64,000 nt of DNA. Origin: Pseudisothecium myosuroides. Lineage: Eukaryota > Streptophyta > Bryopsida > Hypnales > Lembophyllaceae. Both the position numbers and the translations under genes were made by a program. The stretch lies in NCBI GenBank assembly GCA_951799445.1, contig OX637297.1:10292001-10356000 (forward strand). Direction: 5' to 3'. Positions 36,401 to 46,202 of this stretch are shown here, piece after piece (positions within the stretch are counted from its first letter, which is position 1; every line of letters starts with the position of its first letter). Below the pieces are notes generated by a model. It was not told the DNA's origin and ran no database searches. It saw only the letters and a program-made list of their open reading frames with translations.

Positions 36401-37930
36401 CCCAAAAAAATGTACAAGTTGTAAATACTCCAAGGAATAAGAATTCATGAGTGCACTATATTTAGTGCCTCATTTTCTAACATACACTGCAAGAAAGATA
36501 AAAAAATGAACTAGCCATGCCCTAAAGTTTAGAGAACTAAAATCTCAAATGTGATGGAATTAGTATTCATAAGAAGGCCGAAAAAAATGTGCAACTTGTA
36601 AATACTTCAAGGATAAGAATTCACGAGAGCACTAAATTAAATGCCCCATTTTTTAACATATCCTACAAGAAATAATGAAAAATGAACTAGCCATGCCCTG
36701 TAGTTTAGAGAACTAAAATCTCAAATGTCATGGAATTGGTATTTATAAAAAAGCCCAAAAAAATGTACAAGTTGTAAATACTCTAAGGAATATTAGTTCA
36801 TGAGTTCACTAAATTTAGTGCCACGTTTTCTATCATATACTACAAAAATGAAAAAAGAATGAAATAGCCAGGCCCTGTAGTTTAGAGAACTAAAATCTCA
36901 AATGTTATGGAATTGGTATCCAAAAGAAGGCCAAAAAAAATCTACAAGTTGTACATACTCCAAGGAATAATAATTCATGAGTGCACTAAATTTTGTGCCC
37001 CATTTTCTAACATATACTACGAGAAGGAAATAAAAATATACTAGCCATGCCCTGTGGTTTAGAGAACTAAAATCTCAAATGTCATGGAATTGGTATCCAA
37101 AAGAATTCCAAAAGAAAATCTACAGGTTGTAAATACTCCAAGGAGTAATAGTTCATGAGTGCACTAGATTAAGTGTGCCAATTTCTATCATATACTACGA
37201 GAAAGAAAATAAAAATGAACTAGCTGGGCCCTGTAGTTTAGAGTACTAAAATCTCAAATGTCATGGAATTAGAATTCATATTTAGGCCGAACAAAATCTA
37301 CGAGTTGTAAATACTCCAAGGAACACAAATTCATGAGTGCACAAAATTTAGTGCTTCATTTTCTAACATATACTACGAGAAAGAAAAAAATTGAACTAGC
37401 CATGCCCTATAGTTTAGGGAACTCCAATGTTCAATGTCATGGAATTGGTATCTAAAAGAAGGCCAAAGAAAATGTACCAATTGTAAATACTCCAAGGATT
37501 GATAATTCATGAGTGCACTACATTTAGTGCCCCATTTTCTACCATTTACTACAAGTACGAAAAAAGAATGAAATAGCCAAGCCTCATAGTTTAGAGAACT
37601 AACATCTCAAATGTCATGGAATTGGTATTCATAAGAAGGGAAAAAAAATGTAGAAGTTGTAAATACTCCAAGGAATACAAATTCATGAGTGCACTAAATT
37701 TAGTGCCCCATTTTCTAACATATACTACGTGAAAGAAAAAGTCATAAAATAGCCATGCTCTGTAGTTTAGAGAATTAAAATCTCAAATGTCAAGGAATTG
37801 GTATTCAAAAGAAGGCCAAAAAAAATGTACAAGTTGTAAATACTTTAAGGAATAATAATTCATGAGTGCACTAAATTAAGTGCCACAATTTCTATCATAT
37901 ACTACAAAATGGAAAAAAGAATGAAATAGC
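33416..37930 (+). repeat. Satellite B array (about 25 units of 177 bp)
   Basis: ATACTCCAAGGAATAATAA landmarks occur at 33,595, 33,771, 33,948, 34,125 and 34,302, period 176-177 bp, and on to 37,870. Most units keep a version of the palindrome GCACTAAATTTAGTGC. Some neighbouring units (35,000-35,600; 36,060-36,700) are nearly identical, which points to recent local duplication of multi-unit blocks. Confidence 0.95.
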
Positions 37931-38441
37931 TAGGATGCCATATTTAACTACTTCTGGAATTTACGGGGAATTCTGGACTTTTTGAAGGTCCTGTCCATCG
38001 GGAGATCCTCCCGATGGTATGTACAATGAGTCCGTAATGCCATTTAAAGGAGACTTAAACCGCTTTGGGATGCTAAGTGGTCTGGATATTTCCCGATGCA
38101 AGGAAATATACTCCTTTGGGATAGAGAGTGTTCGAACAAATCAATGAATTTGGGATGATGTCAACTCCGACATTTGCTGTAAGCGGTACATTTGTATCCG
38201 GGGTTGGATTAATATGCGACATCATAGATCGGGAGAGCTCACAAGATACTTCCCAAAGTATCACATAACACAAAAGACTTGATGAAGCAACATAATGCAA
38301 TTACAGACATTTGGTAAGGTGTAATCACAGTCAGATAGAAAAGATGGATTCACCACTTATATAATCATTTGGATGCAACAAATAGGTGCCTTATAGGCAT
38401 TATGATAAATAACCCAGCTAGTCCACTTCCAACTACATGTT
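37931..38441. other. 3' side of the HAD locus, no accepted gene
   Basis: Starts where the satellite stops. It contains a type B palindrome at 37,998 and half-sites near 38,219. A 75-codon antisense ORF (38,073-38,300) has no supporting feature. Confidence 0.4.
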
Positions 38442-38915
38442 TTATGGGACCCAAGACCAATCAAAAGGCGATGCTATAATGTGCGGACGATCTAACTCTA
38501 CAGGATCTACATCATCCCTCACATGCAACGCCGGTCGAAGCAAGTGCAGTCGTTCCCAATTAAGAGGATCTAGGACAAGCATTTCAACACTGTTATTCAA
38601 GAGTACCCTGCGCGTCTGAGGAATGTTCAAGACAGTCTTCAGTATTGCACGACGATGGGGATACACCTAGTTCTTCCGTGGATTGTCAGACCCGGCAAAA
38701 AATAGAAACCTTGACAGAAATTCTGGCGGTAGAATACGTCAAAGAAGAGCGGCCAGTGTTGAAGGTTGCATTGCGGATCACAAACCACAGTGAGTTTCTT
38801 CAACGAAATGTCGGAGAAGACCACGGAAGCCAGGCCAAATTTCGATATTCTGTGGGAGATCCGCCACACCACCCTTCACGCAGAGATCCCCTGTTAGTAC
38901 TAAGAGCATTGCCTT
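38442..38915 (-). pseudogene. Degenerate second FCP1/NIF-type HAD domain exon
   Basis: An acceptor CTTTGCAG precedes 38,915, and one frame then runs to TAA at 38,442 with internal TGA 38,778, TGA 38,739 and TAG 38,667 and no frameshift. The pattern resembles the HAD domain 1.2 kb upstream. A hydrophobic strand MLLVLTGDLCV replaces the catalytic DxD strand. PGFRGLLRHFVEE corresponds to the first helix, SAMQPSTLAALL to the WSSM helix and FLFFAGSDN to the next strand. RRVLLNNSVEMLVLDP corresponds to the late Asp motif, with NNS instead of DDD. It therefore looks like a non-catalytic HAD relic. It could be a further exon of the same gene or a neighbouring duplicate. Confidence 0.5.
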
Positions 38916-40089
38916 CTGCAAAGACCAAGTAAGCCTCAGCACGCAGACATGTACATACAGAAAACGACGTCAATTGATTGTGAGATCCCCCGACCAATAT
39001 GCAATACAACAAAACCACTAATTGAAAACACGCACTAGGTAGTTATTTGAAGAACAACGACTGAATGTCTTATTTGCTGCATGGTAGAAAGACATTAGCA
39101 ATACTTCTACGGTGTCACTGCAGCCCACAATACAGCACTAACAAGGGATGCAGATTTAGGATTCGCGTCAAATACAAAAAAAGGGTTAGGGTGACATACT
39201 AGAAGACCGAAAATACTCGAGTAAAGGAAGTTACGCAGCAGAAATTCAATTGCATTCAATTGAAGCAACAAAAATGGACATTACATAATCCGCCTAAGAC
39301 TAATAATTCGATGCAAGGTAAAATGATCGTGAGATCTTCCGATCAAGCCGAAGAGAGAGGACAAAATTATCAATTTCAAATCCGTACTTCAGCAAACCGG
39401 AACTGCAGGAGAAGTCCCAAACAAACAGTAGAAGCACAACTACAACTTCACTGTCATCCGCAAGTACAAAAACAATATCATGGGACAATACGAGGACGGA
39501 AATGACATTTCAATGTTCACACGTCACGTCGTATCATGCGATCTCCTGATGAAGCTTGCCGCGTAGGATGATGACGCCCACAGTGTTAAAATCTAATGAA
39601 TTGTTCAAAAAATTCCACTCTTCCGAGTAATATGATAAACAATTTCAGAACCAAATTTAGATTAAAGCTGCAAACCAAGAGTAAGAAAACAATTCTAAGT
39701 GAGGGTCATGCACCGGAAATGCATTCACATTAGATTTAAAAGACAAGGATAAATGCCCAAAACAGTCCGATCTACCGATAGAATCCACTTCTATGGTATA
39801 CCATTAGATCTCTAGATGTGCATGCACGCGGATTATTAGTCAAGGTCGAGGTGATCCCTTCAAACTCATAATTATCTTAATCAAAGGCATTTAGGAAAAA
39901 AATTTATTTTCACATTTACTACGAGGCTGAATCAATGCCTCCTACAAACAAAGAATGTCCAGTATTTCAAAAATGCATTTACAATATTTACAGTATGTTC
40001 AAGAGTTTTAAGCTACAAGCAATAATATGCATGCCAAAAGGAGATCGTGAGATATCATGATGAAGTCCCTCAAGGAAGAAAAACCAAAA
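38916..40089. other. Intron or intergenic DNA between the two HAD exons
   Basis: Type B palindromes at about 38,977, 39,325, 39,533 and 40,042. No coding exon is identified. Confidence 0.45.
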
Positions 40090-40742
40090 CTAAACTACTG
40101 CCTTCAAAATGTCAGACCCCAGTCTGGTCAACAGGACCGCCGGTGTTAGACCATTGTGGATCGGATGCTTCTTGACATATGCCGGCACAGCTTCCTGTGA
40201 CTTAAACAGACCTGCGAACCAAGGAATGACCACCCCTACAAGGTACTGTTCTTTCCAATCTCCTTCAAATCTGCAGGGGAAAATGGCGCTATGACAATCG
40301 TTCAGGAGGTTTTTAAGTGGATCGTCATCAATGAGGAGAACATTCTCGTTTGACTTCAAACCCAGCTTAGTGGCAAAATGATTTAGATCCTTGAGGAAGT
40401 AGGGCCTGTCCGGGTGTCTGGGGTCTTTGTAGGACGACTTTGTGTAGTCTTCCTGCGTGAGAACAGGCACGTCCTTCGCCTTAACAGACGTCCCCTGCAG
40501 CATTTGATTCAATACCTTCGTCACATTTGCCAGTGTCATACTGCTCCAGAAAGCAATGTTTGCATATCTATGCACATAGTCAAAGAACTGACCAACATTC
40601 GGTTGAAGTGTTATGACGCATCTGTTCAACTCATTGAATGACCTGTGAACAAGAACTCCATTAAGGTCAAGGACCACATAATACCGCCGCCTTTCTACCT
40701 TATTCAACAACTTCGCCACCGGTTCAGGAGGCACTCGAAAAC
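40090..40742 (-). pseudogene. Exon 5: FCP1/NIF-type HAD phosphatase-like domain
   Basis: Joined to exon 4 by a 93-nt GT..AG intron (40,835-40,743, phase 1). RRRYYVVLDLNGVLVHRS carries the HAD motif I as DLNGV. The first Asp (nucleophile) is kept, but the second Asp of DxD is Asn, so phosphatase activity is doubtful. IAFWSSMTLANV matches motif II (WSSM), and NVLLIDDDPLKNLL matches the C-terminal DD motif of FCP1/Tim50-like domains. The length of about 215 residues fits the family. The stop is TAG at the exon end. Related proteins dephosphorylate RNA polymerase II CTD or act in mitochondrial import; no such role can be assigned here. Confidence 0.7.
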
Positions 40743-40836
40743 CTGCAGAATACAAGAGAAGCACTAAGTAAGAGACCGACCACTTCACGATTTGTTATCC
40801 CGTATGTACATTGACAAAAATTCTAGGCATGTTACC

Positions 40837-42976
40837 TGTGGGAGCTCGGACGCTACAAGCTGGCGACCCTTCCCCCCTCCTTTCGTCGCCCAACGGCCTT
40901 CTTTCCCTCTTGCCGCCGCTCACTGATCCTTCCCCCCTCGTCTCAACGATCACTTGCCCCTTTCCTCTCTCGTTGTCGCTCACTGGTCCTCTTTCCCCCT
41001 TGTCACCACTCACAGATCCCGTCTCAAGCTCGTCGTCGCTCAAAGGCCCTTCCCTCCTCTCTCTAACGCCGAATTGCACTGCATCCCACTCTTCGTCTGC
41101 ATCAGGTGGATCCCCTCCTTCGAATTCTGCATGCGGACCATCCTGAAATATCCATTTAAAGACGGGCTTGTAAAGGAAACGGTTCGCTCGCCTTATGGAT
41201 TCCAAATTAATTTTCTTCTTGGTATTTAGACGCATCTTCCTATAGTGGTTTAGACTCGGTAATTGACCAAATGCTCTCATACGATCGACAAGACAGAACT
41301 TCATTATTTCTTTCACCTCGTAAGGTAAGGCCTCCAGCACTTCGTCAGAATTGCACTCACCGTCATTAGGAACAACCTCTCTTGCAACCTCCAGTGGAAC
41401 ATTGGAGGCCAGTGAAGCAATGTCAACAATCCTCGGCCGCCCTATAACAGGTTTACTCTCCCTTCTAGGAACAGGTGTGGGACTTAGGGGGACCAAGTCA
41501 ACAAGGGTGTCCTTCTGTACATCAATAATGATGCCCATCGGCAGGAGCAATCGCTTTGGCACTGTCCTGGGATCCCCCGACGAAGACAATGCAACCACTC
41601 CTTCTTGGTGTTCAACCCCCTCGCTCTCCGCCTGAACGCCATGTTGAATTAACACCACTGACTCTTCAGCGATCGTGGGATCCTCCGATGCCTCAGGTCC
41701 CTGTGTCTAGCCGCGGTCATCCTTCCCTGCGCTAGATCTAGGGACAACTTCCTCAGTCTGGACAGGTAATGCATGGCTCATCGTGGGATCTCTCAATGTA
41801 GGTCTTCCAGGGTCCTCCTCCGCGTGTTCCCTCTCCAGGGTAGGTCCGGAGTCACTTTCCCGCCTCCTGACATTAGACTCTTGCGTCATTGTGGGATCCC
41901 CCAATCCAGGTTGGTCATCATCCCCCTTCGACTCTTTCTTCCCCTCGCTGAGGTCGGCCACATCCTCCCCGCTCCTGACCAGTGACTCTTTCGTCATCGT
42001 GGGATCCCCCGATGCTAGTCGGTGAGTGTCCCCATGGGTTGGTACGACGAAGTCCGGCAGCTGTCTGTTTGCTCCTGAAGCACGAGGTGCCTGCACATCC
42101 TCTTGTTGCGGCTGAGTCGACTTGTCAAACTTCGACGATAACAATCCCGAGGCACAAGTCAGAAGCGTGTTTGCCGCGACTGATGCTTCGGGATTCAGAC
42201 TCCTAGTCGGCTTTGCTGGCAACTATTTGCGCTCCACCAACGACTTACTTGGAGACCTCTTGGAGGTCCCCCCTTTTGATTTTCTCCTGCTGTCTTCCGC
42301 GCTTGCTTGGCCGCCTTTGTGCTCCCGATATCTTTTGTAGTGTCAGGTTCCTTGACCGGCTTCTTACGCGGCTTCTTCTTGGATATCCTTGGGTCCATTA
42401 ATGGGATCCCTAAATTCACTTTGCCTGACGACCCGCTCGATATTGGAATTACAATTTTTTTGGCTGGTAACGGCTCTGGAATACTCTCATGCTGCTCTGT
42501 CAGTTTTGCCAGCTCTGCCTGCGCCGAATGAACTTCGGAAACTTCGTCAGCATCCTCTGCTGTACTTGGCGGATCAATTAGCTGCTCTCGCTTGGGGGAG
42601 GGAGTTAGAGATTTTGCCTGCGAGAATGGCAATATCCCACCACATCTGAGGTGAGTTTGCCCTCCCTGAATCGCATATCACGGATATACGCTGCCCAACG
42701 TCCGGAGATATCACGATGGTTCAGCAAATAATGCACACTAACCTTAGGGTGCTCAACCGACCTTGTTCCTAAACCCGGTTTGTGTTGGGTGATGTCTTCA
42801 ACTAGAACATCTTCATCATCACTCTCAACTTCCTCGTCCTTGTGTTCAGCCTCCGTAAGAGGAAGGGGTGCCGCTTGCGCATGTTTGTCATCCCAAATCT
42901 GCTTGGTGAAGACCTAACTTAACGTCTTAGCTTCTGCTGAATCTACAACTTCTAGCACTTTACCACCTTCCGAATA
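40837..42976 (-). pseudogene. Exons 3-4: acidic/basic linker with 36-residue repeats
   Basis: Exon 3 (42,976-42,743) is acidic (DEEVESDDEDV) and has TAG at 42,914. Exon 4 (42,617-40,837) has a Lys/Pro-rich stretch (KKKPRKKPVKEPD), four repeats with the core DPTM or DPTI, and a region with RPRIVDIASLASNVP and a basic helix. Its end is charged (GERGPVSDNERGKG). TAGs lie at 42,223 and 41,707. Between about 42,330 and 42,230 the coding signal moves from one frame to another, either by a 1-2 nt indel or by a very small intron. The linker is probably disordered. Confidence 0.55.
41660..42020 (-). repeat. 108-bp exonic repeat carrying the type B palindrome
   Basis: GTGGGATC cores at about 41,672, 41,782, 41,890 and 41,998 are spaced 108-110 bp. 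Each encodes a DPTM-like core in a 36-residue period (GDPTMTKES, GDPTMTQES, RDPTMSHAL, EDPTIAEES). The period is a multiple of three, so the repeats preserve the frame. Confidence 0.8.
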
Positions 42977-43076
42977 CTGAAATACAACAACCGGAAATTA
43001 GTGACATTCAAATCCCCGAAATCAAAATTGTGATTATCAGAAGAACAAAAGAAAAGACAATCATTGTAGTGCATAC

Positions 43077-44429
43077 CAAGCCCAAATATGTAAACTCTGG
43101 ATCCCTGTTGACATTGACAAAGACATAGTCGGTGCAAGCTAGTCCTTCGAATAGAATCAACGCATTACTGATCTTCAGATACGGCATCTGCTGCCAATGC
43201 CAATAAGGGTAGTCGTCTAGCATATCTTCCGCCTTGTAAACCTGAGTGAGGTGGTCCAATCCCGGGAAGAAGCTTTTGAAGCAAGTCCGCCGGTCGTGCT
43301 CTTCGCTGTGCCCAAAAATGAAGACAACAAATACATTGTACCCGTCTCCGGCCAGAGCTTGAGGGAAGAAGTCTTCGGGCCCTGCCATGTAGGTCACAAC
43401 GTGCCAGTCCCACAACCTGGCTTTGACTTCCATTCTTCGTTTCTCTAGGTGAGCCACAATCATGTGGAACCCTTCGGCATCCGTGAGGAGAACGGCGGCA
43501 GAGCGGGCTACGACTGTCTGGTCCTACGGATCATAGTACTCCAGAGCGTCAAAGAGTCTCTTCAACTTCCGCTCTTCAAGAATTTTGGCGCGACACCCGC
43601 AGGACGTTGCCTCGTACATGAACCAGATGTACACGTGCTGCTTCTTCTTTCTCCTCCATTCTTTGACGTCCCCTGCCGCCAAGGTGGCGCTGATGTCCCA
43701 GCTGCTTTCGTCCATGGTTTTACAGAGATAGTGCTCTGAAAAACCACGTGCATTCGCCTGCACCGATTCTTCCTCCGCCGTCAGCTTGAAATACGACTCC
43801 CACATATGGATCACCGACTGCGGGAGGTCAGCTGGGTTGAACGTCTTGTTGAGATTTCTCGTCCGGTCCTGCAACCACTTTTTTCCAACAGGGGTTTCCA
43901 TTGCCTTGTTCACCCACATATCTACATCCTCGTGATGAATGTTCCTTTCCGTCGCAAACTTGATCCACAAAGAGTCCAGGTAAGGCTCGTACTCCACCCT
44001 CCTTGCAGGCAGCAGATGACCCTTGTAATGAGATAAGAGTTTGTTCTTCATCGCCCTAACCAGCCGAATTTTGGCGCATGCGTCAGTAAGAGAGACAATA
44101 CATCCTCCACCTCTTTGCAATTTCGACCTTGCGACGGAGGTCTTCATGCTGACAACTTGGACTTGATCTGCAAGGAAATTGATGTCCTTCGGTCTAAGTC
44201 CGTAAAGGGGCTTGAAGTCGTTTGCCGCCAACGGTTTGCCATCCGTACTCCCGGATACATTGACCAGGCCCGCCGCGTCGGGAAGGAGACCTTCCATGAA
44301 TCTCTCCTCTATCTTGATCCATCTCTGAACATCAGCGTCATTCTCCATGAAGAGTAGAGGGATTCTCAGTTCGGCAATGTCTTTTGCCTTTGCTCCCGCA
44401 AATATTGTTGCCACCGACAGGTGAAACGC
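43077..44429 (-). pseudogene. Exon 2: unrecognised middle region
   Basis: The acceptor GGACAG precedes 44,429, and a donor TTG/GTATGC follows 43,077, both phase 0. The exon is open for 451 codons except TAG at 43,524 between DALEYYDP and DQTVVAR. It contains a Lys/Arg-rich stretch (EWRRKKKQHVYIW), CGCR, and a Trp/Tyr-rich C-terminal segment (DDYPYWHWQQMPYL) followed by ALILFEGLACTDYVFV. The balance of hydrophobic strands and helices looks like a folded domain. I do not recognise it. Confidence 0.6.
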
Positions 44430-44882
44430 CTGTCCAACAAAGGAGTAACAGTCAGTACGCGTTCCATAGGCCACGTGAACACAAGAAGTCCAATATACAG
44501 TCGTGCGATCCCACGATCAGTCAGTTACCACGAGGAAGTCATTTAGGCAACAGGCAATCGTGAGATATCACAATGAGCCACTATCTTCTACATACACAAT
44601 TTGAAAACACCATGCACTGAACCCCAAGCACAAAAAACTAAACTAGCACCATCTGGTATTTCATATGTTAACATCGTGGGATATCACGATCGCCGCATTC
44701 TAACGTAGAACTACCACGAATCGCAAAGCCAGGACTTAGTCGTGGGATCCCACGATGACGAGGTTCTAACGTAATGAAGGTCTGAGGTGTAGTGCAGGAC
44801 CATTGGGAGATCCCACGATGGTTAAGATCACACTCTGATGACCTACAAACAATAGATATGTCTACTCCGGAGGCATTCTTAC

Positions 44883-46202
44883 ATTGTACTCTACTAAGTG
44901 TGGTCTGCCCAATAGTGCTAGTTGTGGACTTCCCATACTCCGCCATTTGATTCTTGCGTTCAGCAGCTGCTTCGTGAAGTTCTGCTCTTTCTGTTCGCCA
45001 TCGACATCCTGGTTCAGCGCCCGCAAGAAGTGTAGTAGGTCTCCATTGTGATCTTTGTCCGTCCACACAGGTAAAATATTGAAGGTAGAGGCTTGCTTCT
45101 TGTCCTTCTCGGGAATCACACCAAGCCTAATCAGGTCTTTGAATGCCTGGACAGTGTGCTGGCCACCTATTACGTAGTAGTGCGTCTTGGGGTTTTCAAA
45201 GATCTCCTTCTTCGGCGCTTGCTTATCATAGTACAACACTACCTGCGCCGAGCCGTAGGGTCCCGCTTTAAGAGGAAGCATTGTTATGACTCTGTTCTCC
45301 GAGTCATAATCAGGTGTGATTTGTGCCTTCCTCGTCAGCGCATCAAGCCGCTCTGCCTGAATTCCCCTGTACACGAGCAGTGCTTCTGGTGCTTGGTGCA
45401 GATAGTCATAGTGCACGCGGATGAGCTCTCCTTTGCTGTCATAGATTGGTTTCCTGCCCCATTTGTACAGGCCACCGAAGGAGTTCTCGTACAAGGTCCT
45501 CATCGCATTCATCTCTTCCGGTGTCATCTTCTTCACGTCTGCCTCCCCTAGAGCCACAGCCCTGTGAAGCGGAAGCGGGGTATCCGGTTTTTTCTTCTTT
45601 ACGGATGTCCCTACTGCGGCATCATCTTCGTCCCCGGGAGCACCAACTGCAGACTTCCTCTTCCTGGTCTTCTTCTGGGGGGACGGCGTGGGAGCAACCA
45701 CTGTGACGGCTTGGGGGGGAGCGTTCGTATCTCGTAAGTCTTCCACGATTATGTCCCACTGGTTCTTCAGCTCCTTAGACTTTCACCGAGGCTTAGACGT
45801 GTCTTTGCACATCAAATGTGCCCTTGCAGTCAGAGACTCGTACAGAGTGAGGCTGAACTTCGCGTAGTCAAGGATCAGCCCAAATGTTATGATCTCTCCG
45901 GAAAGGGGAACCTTCTCCTCTACAACTAGGAGCGCTGTGTTGTCGTCAAGCCCCTTCATTTCAAGTACCCTGAGTCCGGCAGTCGGGTGCCCCATCGTCC
46001 CATTCATCAGCGTGGGAAGAATAGTGGCGGAGCCGTCACTCTCTGCTTTCCAGGCGACACCCCAATGTGTAATTTGCTCGTCGAATCGGAAAAAGGCTTG
46101 TGGTGGATGTGGACCTGTGTACTCCAAAGACGTAATGTAGCAGTCAATGAAGGTACCAAGCTTCCTTGGTGTCAGTTCTTCTGGACCTTCGTCCACTTGC
46201 AT
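44883..46202 (-). pseudogene. Exon 1: N-terminal domain and GGQHT (ParB-like) segment
   Basis: ATG at 46,202-46,200 follows a CTGCAG acceptor, so a non-coding leader exon lies upstream. Residues 1-135 are globular with no known match. TGA at 45,783 replaces what reads as a CGA in a basic stretch. A Lys-rich patch (KKTRKRK) precedes the second domain. There, YYVIGGQHTVQAF (about 45,180-45,142) resembles the DGHHR/GQHR motif of ParB/sulfiredoxin-fold proteins, with Thr in place of the usual Arg. LPLKAGPYGSAQ upstream would correspond to the preceding strands. Nuclease or NTP-related activity is conceivable for the fold, but I cannot support it here. The exon ends at a clean AAT/GTAAGA donor. 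Confidence 0.6.

Larger units (their letters stand above)
40090..46202 (-). pseudogene. ParB-like / HAD phosphatase-like multi-exon gene
   Basis: Five exons can be placed with GT..AG introns and matching phases: 46,202-44,883, 44,429-43,077, 42,976-42,743, 42,617-40,837 and 40,742-40,090. Introns are 44,882-44,430, 43,076-42,977, 42,742-42,618 and 40,835-40,743. In-frame stops are TGA 45,783, TAG 43,524, TAG 42,914, TAG 42,223 and TAG 41,707, with one unexplained frame change near 42,250. The predicted product is about 1,500 residues: an N-terminal domain, a GGQHT ParB/sulfiredoxin-like segment, a long unrecognised middle, a repeat-bearing linker and a C-terminal FCP1/NIF HAD domain. Either it is a decayed gene, or the stops are bypassed in a way I cannot see. 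It may belong to a lineage-expanded or transposon-linked family. Confidence 0.65.

Noticed and set aside
33416..37930. CRISPR-like array of repeats
   Set aside because: Units are 177 bp, with no short repeat/unique spacer pattern and no cas genes; this is a eukaryotic satellite.
38073..38300. 75-codon minus-strand ORF
   Set aside because: No motif, no paralogue, and it overlaps palindrome half-sites.
44862..45746. Bacterial ParB or phage gene from contamination
   Set aside because: The segment sits in a spliced gene with eukaryotic introns and plant-like surroundings.
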